Assembly (NCBI GenBank): GCA_963703165.1
Contig: OY969798.1
Location: forward strand, 3,038,001 to 3,102,000
Direction: 5' to 3'
DNA from: JBQTKD01 sp963703165
Lineage (GTDB): Bacteria; Actinomycetota; Actinomycetes; Sporichthyales; Sporichthyaceae
Length of the DNA stretch: 64,000 nt
The translations under genes and the position numbers were made by a program. The notes beneath the pieces were generated by a model. It saw nothing but the letters and a program-made list of their open reading frames with translations. It was not told the origin of the DNA and did not search any database. Positions 1 to 7,456 of this stretch are shown piece after piece. Every line of letters begins with the position of its first letter. The stretch's first letter is position 1.

Positions 1-253
1 TCGTGAACTTCTCTGCCGGCGTGATGCCGTACTGCGGGCCGAGGAAGAGCACGAGCGTGGACCACATGGTCCAGACCGAGAAGCCGATGTGCTCGGAGAA
101 GATCGAGAAGATCAGGTTGCGCTTGGCGATCTTCTTGCCCTTGGTCTCCCAGAACTCCAGGTTCTCGGGCTCCCACGGGTCGATCCAGTGCGGCTTGGAT
201 TCCGTGGCCGTACCGGCGGCTACAGAACCGGGGGCCTCCGCAGAGATGGTCAT
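1..253 (-). CDS. narK: NarK-type nitrate/nitrite transporter, N-terminal part
   Basis: Partial gene running off the left edge; only the first 84 residues are present. The protein begins MTISAEAPG and has a polar N-terminus with WIDPWEPENLEFWE, then KGKKIAKRNLIFSIFSEHIG and the start of a first membrane helix (about residues 55-75). This WEPE-xxFW-xxxGKxIAxRNL pattern is typical of NarK/NasA-like major facilitator transporters of actinobacteria, which move nitrate in and nitrite out across the membrane. The ATG at 253-251 has a GAGGAG ribosome site about 8 bases upstream. The family call is by recognition of the N-terminus only; the rest lies outside the window. Confidence 0.8.
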   Translation of the reverse strand, partial: MTISAEAPGSVAAGTATESKPHWIDPWEPENLEFWETKGKKIAKRNLIFSIFSEHIGFSVWTMWSTLVLFLGPQYGITPAEKFT

Positions 254-454
254 CGGCGAGCTCCTCGACTGACGCACGTCGGTCGGTCCCCGCACCCCAC
301 CGGGCAACGTCGATGTTCGCCACGGAGGACGCCGTCGGGGCCGACCCTTGTGCGGACAGCCTCTGCGGAGGGTGTTGCCGGTCCATGTTGGCCGTGTTAC
401 GCCCAGCTCACCTCTTGTCTCACCAGGACTGCTGAGCCCATGTGAGGACGCCTA

Positions 455-979
455 TCAGGCGTGAGGTGCGTCACCGTGCGGGTCGCCCTCGTCCACGAGG
501 CGCTTGCGCGAGGCCTGGATCTCCAGTTCGGCCGCCGTCCGGTCCACCCACGTGGCGCCCTCGACGGACTTACCGGGCTCCAGGTCCTTGTAGACCTCGA
601 AGAAGTGCTGGATCTCGAGGCGCTCGAACTCCGGCAGGTGGTGGATGTCGCGGATGTGCTCCATGCGCGGGTCGTTCGCGGGCACGCAGAGGACCTTGTC
701 GTCCCCGCCCTTCTCGTCGGTCATGCGGAACATGCCGACGGCGCGACAGGCGATGAGGCAGCCCGGGAACGTCGGTTCCTCGAGCAGGACCAACGCGTCC
801 AGCGGGTCGCCGTCCTCGCCGAGGGTGTTCTCGACGAAGCCGTAGTCGGCGGGGTAGCGCGTGGAGGTGAACAACATCCGGTCCAACCGGATCCGGCCAC
901 TGATGTGGTCCACCTCGTACTTGTTGCGCTGACCCTTGGGGATCTCGATGGTCACATCGAAGACGAGAGGCTCCTGCAT
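455..979 (-). CDS. ppa: Inorganic pyrophosphatase (family I)
   Basis: Cytoplasmic enzyme that hydrolyses pyrophosphate to two phosphates and so pulls biosynthetic reactions forward. The 174-residue product has the usual bacterial family I length. Visible hallmarks are IPKGxRNKYE near residues 13-22, PADYGFVENT near 43-52 and the metal-binding signature DGDPLDAL at 56-63. The reading frame is open for 19 more codons upstream, but the ATG at 979 starts right at the conserved domain and has GGGAGA about 10 bases upstream, so I prefer it. It is divergent from the carboxypeptidase gene, a pairing common in actinobacteria. Confidence 0.96.
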   Translation of the reverse strand: MQEPLVFDVTIEIPKGQRNKYEVDHISGRIRLDRMLFTSTRYPADYGFVENTLGEDGDPLDALVLLEEPTFPGCLIACRAVGMFRMTDEKGGDDKVLCVPANDPRMEHIRDIHHLPEFERLEIQHFFEVYKDLEPGKSVEGATWVDRTAAELEIQASRKRLVDEGDPHGDAPHA

Positions 980-1102
980 GGGCGAAGTCTCCCACTTCGA
1001 CGCCGCGCGCCCTACCCGGCGTTCACCCCGGCGCATCTTGCCCGCCGTTATCGTCTGTGCAGGGGAGGTTCCGTGCGAGCAACGTCACTGTCCGGGGGTC
1101 CG

Positions 1103-2539
1103 ATGCGCAGGTCCACAGGTCTGGTCCTGGGGGCCGCGACCGCGCTGGCGGTGACCGCGGCAGGACCTGCCCTGGCCGACCCGGTGAACCCGGGGCCGGT
1201 GACGGCCCGCACCGCGGAGCCCGGCGCCGGCACGTCCCTGTACACCGCGATCGAGCCCGGCACCGGTGCGCTGCCCACCTCGGACGGCATCGCCCGTCAG
1301 TTGCGTGGGCTGCTCGGCACGGCGAACCTGGGCGGTCACGTCGGGCTGTCGGTCGTCGACGTCGCGACGGGGGCGCCGCTGTACTCCTCCGCCGGCGGCG
1401 GGGCCTTCACGCCTGCCTCGACCACCAAGGTGCTGACCGCGGCCGCGATCCTGGCCACCGCGGGCCCGGAGAAGCGCCTGCGCACCCGGGTCGTCGAACT
1501 GTCCACCCCGACCCTCGCGCCGGACCCGGCCGCCACCGCGACCCCCGGGGCCACGACCGCGCCCGCCCGCACGCTCGTGCTTGTCGGCGGCGGTGACTCG
1601 ATGCTGTCCTCCCTGCCGCCCGGCGCCAAGGGGTTGCCCGACTACCCGCGGCGGGCGTACCTCGGGGATCTCGTCGAGTCGACGGCCAAGGCCATGAAGG
1701 ACGCCGGGGTCGGTGAGATCAAGCTGGCCTTCGACGACTCCCTGTTCACCGGCGAACGCGCCGCGAAGACCTGGCAGCCCGGCTACACCGCCGACGTCGT
1801 GGCCGGGGTCACCGCCTTGTCCGTCGACCAAGGCCGTATCGAGCCGCTCGGCGGAGGACGCGTCGTCGATCCGAGCGCGCGCACGGCCACGATGTTCGCC
1901 GAGAAGCTGCGCGCCGCGGGCCTGAAGGTGAGCGGCAAACCGGAGCGGTTGAATGCTCCGCCGGATGCCCGCACGGTCGCCGAGATCTTCTCCGCCCCGA
2001 TGTCGGCGATCGTCGAACACATGCTCGTGGTCAGCGATAACGACGTGGCCGAGGCACTCTCCCGTCAGGTCGCGGTCGAGACCGGCAAGCCCGCGTCGTT
2101 CGACAACAGTGCCGCGGCAGTGCGGACCGTCGTCGCCGGCCTCGGCGTGGACATGGGCGGCGTCGAGATCCACGACGGCAGTGGGCTCTCGCGCAGCAAC
2201 ATCATCCCGCCGCGGGTGCTCGCCGCGACGCTCGCCGCCGCAGCAGGGCCCAAGCAGACGCTGCGCCCGATGCTCGCCGGGCTGGCCGTCGCCGGGGTCA
2301 ACGGGACCCTGGGGCTGCACTTCTTCATCCCGAAGTCCGTCCCCGGCCGAGGCCTGGTCCGGGGCAAGACCGGCAGCCTCACCGGCGTCGTGTCGCTGGC
2401 CGCGATCGTGCCCAGCGCGAGCGGGCGACTGCTCGCCTTCGACGTCGTCGCCGACCGGGTCCCCGGCGGGTATGCCCGCGCCACCCGACAGGTCTGGGAA
2501 GTCATCGGCACCGAACTCCTGGGCTGCGGCTGCAGTTGA
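1103..2539 (+). CDS. dacB: D-alanyl-D-alanine carboxypeptidase/endopeptidase, PBP4 (DacB) family
   Basis: Exported penicillin-binding protein of peptidase family S13, acting on peptidoglycan peptides at the cell surface. The 478-residue product starts with a signal peptide (MRRSTGLVLGAATALAVTA, Ala-rich cleavage region near residue 25). All three penicillin-binding motifs are visible: STTK at 106-109 (nucleophile serine), SDN in VVSDNDVAEAL, and KTG in RGKTGSL. A long upstream extension of the frame is antisense to ppa and is not credible; the ATG at 1103 begins the signal peptide. It heads the dacB-metalloprotease-tilS-hpt-ftsH order seen in many actinobacteria. Confidence 0.94.
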   Translation: MRRSTGLVLGAATALAVTAAGPALADPVNPGPVTARTAEPGAGTSLYTAIEPGTGALPTSDGIARQLRGLLGTANLGGHVGLSVVDVATGAPLYSSAGGGAFTPASTTKVLTAAAILATAGPEKRLRTRVVELSTPTLAPDPAATATPGATTAPARTLVLVGGGDSMLSSLPPGAKGLPDYPRRAYLGDLVESTAKAMKDAGVGEIKLAFDDSLFTGERAAKTWQPGYTADVVAGVTALSVDQGRIEPLGGGRVVDPSARTATMFAEKLRAAGLKVSGKPERLNAPPDARTVAEIFSAPMSAIVEHMLVVSDNDVAEALSRQVAVETGKPASFDNSAAAVRTVVAGLGVDMGGVEIHDGSGLSRSNIIPPRVLAATLAAAAGPKQTLRPMLAGLAVAGVNGTLGLHFFIPKSVPGRGLVRGKTGSLTGVVSLAAIVPSASGRLLAFDVVADRVPGGYARATRQVWEVIGTELLGCGCS

Positions 2540-2724
2540 TCCCGCGCGGGTGAAGCCAGTGGGGCGCCGCCTGGTTCGGTCTGGGCAGCGAGATGTTCTG
2601 CGGCGCAACCCCGCGGATGACCGTCCCCGGCGTCGGTACCGCCTTCATCGGCACCGGCGTCGTCGCTCCCTGCTGACCTCCCGCTCGGGAAGCTCGACCC
2701 CGCCCGAGCGACTACGGTGATCGG

Positions 2725-3795
2725 GTGGACGGGGCGCGGATGATCGACTGGGGGCTGGCGAGGTCCACGGCTGCCCGGTTGATGTCGCCGGGGCCGGAGA
2801 TCTCCGCCTCCGCGGCCGCGCAGGTCGTCGTGGACCTGCGTCGCTACGCCGAGGAATCCCGCGCGCACGTCGAGGATTTCACCGGCCTACGGGCCCCGCC
2901 CGCAGCTCCGGCCAGGGTGGTCGACCGCCGCAACTGGGCGGAGCTCAACATCGACTCGTTCGCCGACATGTTCGGCCCGCTGCTGGACAAGATCGTGGCC
3001 GCACGCCGCGGGCCCGGCGGGGAGCTCATCAGCGCCGTGGGATCCCGGGTCTCCGGAATGGAACTCGGCGGGCTGCTGGCCTTCGTCGGTACCAAGGTGC
3101 TCGGGCAGTACGAGCCGTTCCAACCGACCGTCGGCGGCTCCGGTTTCGGCACGCTGCTGCTGGTCGCGCCGAACATCGTCGCCGCTGAGCGCGAACTTGG
3201 CGTCGACCCGGACGACTTCCGTCGCTGGGTGTGCCTGCACGAGGAGACCCACCGGGTGCAGTTCACGGCGGTGCCGTGGATGCGCGAGCACCTGGCCGGG
3301 GAGCTCAACGACTTCCTCATGGCCACCGAGGTCGACCCGGGAGCATTGGCCCGCCGGCTCACCGGTGCCGCCCGCGGCGCGGCGGACCTGGCGCGGGGCA
3401 AGAACGATCTCGGCCTCATCGAGCTGTTCGCCACCCCCGAGCAACGCGAGAGCCTGGACCGGATCACGGCGGTGATGAGCCTGCTGGAGGGCCACGCCGA
3501 GCACGTCATGGATGGCGTCGGCCCCAGCGTCGTGCCGACTGTCGCGACGATCCGCACGGCCTTCGCCGCCCGTCGCGCCTCCGCGTCCGGCCTCGACGCG
3601 CTGCTGCGTCGGCTGCTCGGTCTGGAGGCCAAGATGCGTCAGTACCGCGACGGCTCGGCCTTCGTGACGGCCGTCGTCGACGACATCGGCATGGCCGGTT
3701 TCAACCAGGTCTGGGCCCGCCCGAAGAACCTGCCCACAGTCGTCGAACTCCACGATCCGAAGGCCTGGGTCGCCCGGGTGCACGGCGCCGCCTAG
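2725..3795 (+). CDS. DUF2342 family zinc-metalloprotease-like protein
   Basis: Protein of the DUF2342 family, known from annotation as a putative hydrolase or 'coenzyme F420 biosynthesis-associated' protein; no confirmed reaction. The zincin motif HEETH (HExxH) lies near residue 172, and the downstream LLEGHAEHVMD segment supplies a conserved glutamate and histidines that could complete a metal site. The start is GTG at 2725, with an alternative ATG at 2740 (MIDWG). The protein has no signal peptide, so it is probably cytoplasmic. Its place between dacB and tilS is the usual actinobacterial arrangement. Function beyond a metal-dependent hydrolase fold is inference. Confidence 0.85.
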   Translation: MDGARMIDWGLARSTAARLMSPGPEISASAAAQVVVDLRRYAEESRAHVEDFTGLRAPPAAPARVVDRRNWAELNIDSFADMFGPLLDKIVAARRGPGGELISAVGSRVSGMELGGLLAFVGTKVLGQYEPFQPTVGGSGFGTLLLVAPNIVAAERELGVDPDDFRRWVCLHEETHRVQFTAVPWMREHLAGELNDFLMATEVDPGALARRLTGAARGAADLARGKNDLGLIELFATPEQRESLDRITAVMSLLEGHAEHVMDGVGPSVVPTVATIRTAFAARRASASGLDALLRRLLGLEAKMRQYRDGSAFVTAVVDDIGMAGFNQVWARPKNLPTVVELHDPKAWVARVHGAA

Positions 3796-3804
3796 ACGCA
3801 AGCA

Positions 3805-3831
3805 GGCCGGGACGCGCCTGGCGCCCCGGCC
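3805..3831. terminator. Bidirectional terminator-like hairpin between convergent genes
   Basis: GGCCGGG at 3805-3811 pairs with CCCGGCC at 3825-3831, and the interior can pair further (GCGC with GCGC). It sits in the 53-bp gap between the convergent metalloprotease and secreted hydrolase genes. No T run follows on either strand, so it would be an atypical intrinsic terminator. Confidence 0.5.
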
Positions 3832-3848
3832 GGATCGCGCCGCGTGAG

Positions 3849-4919
3849 CTACTCCGCCCTGAACCGGTGTTCGGCCAACCAGGTCACCATCGCTGCGCGG
3901 AAGTCGGGAGCGGACTTCTCCAGGGTGACGGCGTGGCCCGTGTTCGGCAGGATCACGGCTTTGACATCGGGGCTACCGACGAACAACTTGGCCTGCTCCT
4001 CCGGATAGGGGAAGAACGCGTCCTTGTCGCCGGCGATGCACAGCACGGGAACCTCGATGGCGCGGAGCATCGCGGCGTCCACGACGAACGAACTCGGCGC
4101 GAACATCAGCGGGCCGCACGCATCCTTGGGTCGCGTCGCGGTGAAGTCGTCGACGACGGCCTCGTCGGCGCCCTCGGTGAAGAAGTCCCTCTTCGCCTGG
4201 TTCTGACTCAGCGTCAGGAACGAGTAGCCGTCGTGGCTGACGGGGCAGCGGGATTGCTGATCGAACACGGTCGCCGGTACATGCGGCGTCACGAACTCGC
4301 CCGAGCCGACGACGACGAGACCGTCGATGTCGTCGTAGGAGTAGGCCTCGGCCATCGCCACGAAGCCGGAGGCCGAATGCCCCGCGAGCACGAGGCTCTT
4401 CACCTTCGGCGCCTTGCCCGACTTGCCGAGTCCCGACCCGGTGGTGGCGTACGACCCGTTCCGCAGGTGTCCGATGATCTGGTGCGCGACGTCGGCCTCG
4501 CTGCCGAAGCACATGTCGTTGCCGTTCGGCTTGCCGCTGCCCTGGTATCCGAGGCGGGTGATGCTGATCGAGACGAAGCCCGCCTCGGCCATGTCGCCGA
4601 CGTAGTCGTGGCCGGGCGTCTTCGTGTAATGCCAGAGCCGTTCGTCGACGCCGTCGCCGTGGAGGTAGAGCGCGGCTGCGGAGATCGAGTTGCGCTTGAG
4701 GAGGGACTTCGGGCCGGTGATGTGGCCGACGACGGTGTACTCCTTGCCGTCGGTGGGGCAGGGCAGCGCGCTGGTGTTCTGGTTGGTCACGGAGAAGCTG
4801 ACCGGGACGGAGGCCACCGATACCGCGGCCGTGGCAGGGGTGGCGCTGCCCAGCGACGGCAGCGTCACGACGGTGAGGAGAGCCAGCACGGTCAGTGCCG
4901 CGGATTTAAATGGTCGCAT
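3849..4919 (-). CDS. Secreted alpha/beta-fold hydrolase
   Basis: Product of 356 residues with a signal peptide (MRPFKSAALTVLALLTVVTL, cleavage probably after ATPATA), so it is exported. The alpha/beta hydrolase nucleophile elbow GHSASG carries the presumed catalytic serine. Later segments contain CIAGDKDAFFPY (acid position) and LPNTGHAVTLE (catalytic histidine), completing a plausible triad. Several cysteines suggest disulfides outside the cell. Substrate is unknown; esterase or lipase activity is the general expectation. It is transcribed on its own, convergent with the DUF2342 gene. Confidence 0.8.
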   Translation of the reverse strand: MRPFKSAALTVLALLTVVTLPSLGSATPATAAVSVASVPVSFSVTNQNTSALPCPTDGKEYTVVGHITGPKSLLKRNSISAAALYLHGDGVDERLWHYTKTPGHDYVGDMAEAGFVSISITRLGYQGSGKPNGNDMCFGSEADVAHQIIGHLRNGSYATTGSGLGKSGKAPKVKSLVLAGHSASGFVAMAEAYSYDDIDGLVVVGSGEFVTPHVPATVFDQQSRCPVSHDGYSFLTLSQNQAKRDFFTEGADEAVVDDFTATRPKDACGPLMFAPSSFVVDAAMLRAIEVPVLCIAGDKDAFFPYPEEQAKLFVGSPDVKAVILPNTGHAVTLEKSAPDFRAAMVTWLAEHRFRAE

Positions 4920-5036
4920 GCCGGCAATTGTGCCGGGCTTTCACAGGATCGGTGATTTTGTACAAGAAGTTCGCGGTCAGGTTCTCGGCCCGGTGACCCC
5001 GTCCACGTGTTCCTTCGGCCAACGTCTTCGATCGGC

Positions 5037-5396
5037 TCACTCGACGTAGTACCAACGGCCGCCCTCGCGGAGGAAGCTGCTGCGCTCGTGCTGCACGCCG
5101 CCGACGTGCGAGGCGCGGAACTCCACCGTGCCCTTGGTGTCGAACGGGCCGCCCTGCGCGAATGCGATCTCCAGCCCGGTCCAGCGGACGTCGAGGTCGA
5201 GCGTCAGCTTGCGTGGGCGGGTCGAGGAGTGCCAGGTGTCCAGCAGGTACGTCGTCTCGCCGAGCACGAACGCGCTGTACCGCGAGCGCATGAGGTCCTC
5301 CGCGCTCGCCGCGACGGCGTCCCCGCGGTGCAGCGGGCCGCAATGGTCGGCGTAGGACAACGAGGCCCCGCAGGGGCACGGGCGCGGTCGGCTCAC
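5037..5396 (-). CDS. YchJ-family protein with SEC-C zinc motif
   Basis: Small cytoplasmic protein of 119 residues, the usual size for the YchJ/UPF0225 group. The N-terminus has the SEC-C type zinc-binding cluster (CPCGxxLxYxxHCGPLH), followed by AxxAEDLMRSRYSAFV, a family hallmark, and an NTF2-like fold ending GRWYYVE. Biochemical role is not established; SEC-C motifs are linked to metal binding and protein interactions. The gene is divergent from tilS, and the shared upstream region holds four copies of a short motif (see 5410-5531). Confidence 0.88.
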   Translation of the reverse strand: MSRPRPCPCGASLSYADHCGPLHRGDAVAASAEDLMRSRYSAFVLGETTYLLDTWHSSTRPRKLTLDLDVRWTGLEIAFAQGGPFDTKGTVEFRASHVGGVQHERSSFLREGGRWYYVE

Positions 5397-5409
5397 GGGA
5401 GTCCATCCT

Positions 5410-5531
5410 GTCCGACGTCGTTCGTTGCGTCCGACATCGCGGAGCCCACCGGACGCTATACGTCGGACGCTCGGGGGTCCGCGGGTGCCGATTGAGCCTG
5501 TTGACCGAAGGGAACACGCCAGACGTCGGAC
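5410..5531. promoter_or_regulatory. Array of four GTCCGACGT-like half-sites between ychJ-like and tilS
   Basis: GTCCGACGT at 5410-5418 and GTCCGACAT at 5429-5437 are on the plus strand; the complement ACGTCGGAC occurs at 5460-5468 and 5523-5531. The four sites lie in the divergent promoter region, two in each direction, with a TATAC element at about 5457-5461. This looks like an operator for an unknown regulator. Confidence 0.4.
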
Positions 5532-5553
5532 GCAACGGACCTACGGTGGGCGG

Positions 5554-6546
5554 GTGGGCCCGCATCCGGCAGTGGCGCAGGTGCGGACGGCTGTGCGCCT
5601 GGAGCTCGCCGATCTGGCACCGGGTGAGCTGGTGCTGGTCGGCTGCAGCGGCGGCGCGGACTCCCTCGCTCTGGCGGCGGGCGCGATCTTTGTGGCTGAG
5701 CGGGCCGGGCTCCGGATCGGCGCGGTCACCGTCGACCACGGCCTGCAGGCAGGGTCGAGCGAGCGCGCCGGGGCCGTCGAGGGAGTCCTGACCAAGCTCG
5801 GTCTGGCGCCGGTGGAGGTCGCGAGGGTCGTCGTGGGGCGCACCGGCGGACCGGAGGCGGCGGCGCGGACCGCCCGGTACGCGGCGCTCGACGAGGCCGC
5901 GCAGCGCCACGGCGCCGCGGTCGTGCTGCTCGGGCACACCACTGACGACCAGGCCGAGACGGTGCTGTTGGGGCTCACCCGGGGATCCGGGCCGCGGTCG
6001 CTCATGGGGATGCCCATGCGCACGGGCCGGTACCGGCGCCCGCTGCTCGGGCTCACCCGCGCGAGGGTGCGCGAGGCGTGCCTGGCGGAGGGCCTCACGC
6101 CGTGGGACGACCCGCACAACGAGGACCCGGCTTTCACCCGTACCCGGATCCGTCACGAGCTGCTGCCCGCGCTGGAGCAGAGCCTCGGACCAGGGGTGGC
6201 AGCCGCGCTGACCCGCACCGCTCGCCTGCTGCGCGCCGATGCCGAGGCCCTGGACACCATCGCCGGGCAGGCCGCCGTGGACTGCGCCCGCGACGGAGGC
6301 TTGGACTGTGTGGCGCTGGCAGCGCTTCCGGCGGCGGTGCGGACCCGGGTCCTGCGAGCCGCGGCGATTGCCGCGGGATCCCCGGCGGGCAGTCTGGCGC
6401 TCGGCCACGTCGACGCGATGGAGAGGTTGGTCACCGATTGGCGTGGCCAGGGGCCTGTTGCGCTGCCCGGCGGGGTAACGGCGGTCCGGCGCTGTGCGAT
6501 TCTGCTGCTGGGCCCTCCCGCACGGGTCCACGCCCACCAGGAATGA
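5554..6546 (+). CDS. tilS: tRNA(Ile)-lysidine synthase
   Basis: Cytoplasmic enzyme that modifies the CAU anticodon of a minor tRNA(Ile) with lysine using ATP, so that it reads AUA. The 330-residue product has the PP-loop ATP-pyrophosphatase motif SGGADS at 32-37, then VTVDHGL, LLGHTTDDQAETVL and the WDDPHNEDPAFTRTRIRHELLP segment that is diagnostic of TilS. The frame is open further upstream, but the GTG at 5554 gives the expected short N-terminus before the PP-loop. The stop is followed 40 bases later by hpt, so the two are probably cotranscribed. Confidence 0.95.
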   Translation: MGPHPAVAQVRTAVRLELADLAPGELVLVGCSGGADSLALAAGAIFVAERAGLRIGAVTVDHGLQAGSSERAGAVEGVLTKLGLAPVEVARVVVGRTGGPEAAARTARYAALDEAAQRHGAAVVLLGHTTDDQAETVLLGLTRGSGPRSLMGMPMRTGRYRRPLLGLTRARVREACLAEGLTPWDDPHNEDPAFTRTRIRHELLPALEQSLGPGVAAALTRTARLLRADAEALDTIAGQAAVDCARDGGLDCVALAALPAAVRTRVLRAAAIAAGSPAGSLALGHVDAMERLVTDWRGQGPVALPGGVTAVRRCAILLLGPPARVHAHQE

Positions 6547-6586
6547 GCGCTCGAATGCCCGCTCCCGCATGCAGTGTCGGCCCGGT

Positions 6587-7141
6587 ATGAGGGCCGAGGA
6601 TCTCGGCGACGATCTCGGGAAAGTGCTCGTCACCGCCGAGGAGATCACGGCTCGCACCGTCGAGCTCGCGGCGGAGATCGACGCCGACTACGCAGGCAAG
6701 GACCTTCTCCTCGTGGGGGTCCTCAAGGGCGCCGTGATGGTGATGGCGGACCTGGCGCGAGCGCTGTCCCACCCCGTCGAGATGGACTGGATGGCCGTGT
6801 CCTCCTACGGCTCCGGCACCAAGTCCTCGGGCGTGGTGCGCATCCTCAAGGACCTCGACCTGGACCTGGCCGAGCGCCACGTGCTCGTCGTCGAGGACAT
6901 CATCGACTCGGGCCTGACGCTGTCCTGGCTGCTCGCCAACCTCTCCTCGCGCGAGCCCGCGAGCCTCGAGGTCATGACGATGCTGCGCAAGCCGGAGGCC
7001 ACCAAGGTCGACGTCGCGGTGCGCTACGTCGGCTTCGACATCCCGAACGAATTCGTCGTCGGCTACGGGCTCGACTTCCAGGAGAAGTACCGCAACCTCC
7101 CTTTCGTCGCGACTTTGGCTCCGCACGCTTACGACGCCTGA
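6587..7141 (+). CDS. hpt: Hypoxanthine phosphoribosyltransferase
   Basis: Purine-salvage enzyme that joins hypoxanthine (or guanine) to PRPP to give IMP (or GMP). The 184-residue product has the PRPP-binding signature VVEDIIDSGLT at 101-111, the flexible-loop SSYGSGT segment and the LLVGVLKGA motif, all typical. Other in-frame ATGs lie upstream (for example 6569), but the one at 6587 fits family length. It sits between tilS and ftsH as in most actinobacteria. Confidence 0.95.
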   Translation: MRAEDLGDDLGKVLVTAEEITARTVELAAEIDADYAGKDLLLVGVLKGAVMVMADLARALSHPVEMDWMAVSSYGSGTKSSGVVRILKDLDLDLAERHVLVVEDIIDSGLTLSWLLANLSSREPASLEVMTMLRKPEATKVDVAVRYVGFDIPNEFVVGYGLDFQEKYRNLPFVATLAPHAYDA

Positions 7142-7453
7142 TGCGAGCGCAGCGAGCGTTCACGCGCGGCGCGCGCCGTGACACTGTCTCCCGTTTGTCG
7201 CGACGCTTGCCCCCATGTGTATGACAGCTCGGACTGACGACTACCGAATGTGAGCGGTCATCTACAAAGGATGATCATGGCTCGGCACAGATAGACCACA
7301 GGTACTGGCTCGCGCAAGCCGTTCACCTGCTTGATCCGGTACCTTCGAAGCTTCGGGGTGGTCCCGAAGTGTGGCGGCGTCGGGCCGGTTCTTCCCCGGC
7401 GGCGGGCCGCGCGATGGGCTGGCAGGAAGGACGGGGCATCCGGCCCCGCATCG
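7142..7453. other. Intergenic region upstream of ftsH
   Basis: About 310 bases without a convincing gene. It begins with a GCGAGCGCAGCGAGCG stretch of the kind common in actinobacterial spacers and contains a hairpin CTTCGGG-GTGGT-CCCGAAG near 7353-7371. The ribosome site for ftsH is at its right end. I see no confident sigma-factor promoter. Confidence 0.5.
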
Positions 7454-7456
7454 ATG
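7424..7456 (+). promoter_or_regulatory. Ribosome site of ftsH separated from ATG by a small hairpin
   Basis: AGGAAGG at 7424-7430 is the only good Shine-Dalgarno sequence, 23 bases before the ATG at 7454. Between them GGGGC (7433-7437) can pair with GCCCC (7443-7447) around a 5-base loop. Folding this 15-base hairpin would bring the effective spacing to 8 bases. Confidence 0.45.

Noticed and set aside
1085..2608. Long minus-strand open frame opposite dacB
   Set aside because: Same reason: low-complexity translation and the plus-strand gene has all PBP motifs.
2593..2676. 27-codon ORF after dacB
   Set aside because: No ribosome site, short, and no sign of conservation; probably chance.
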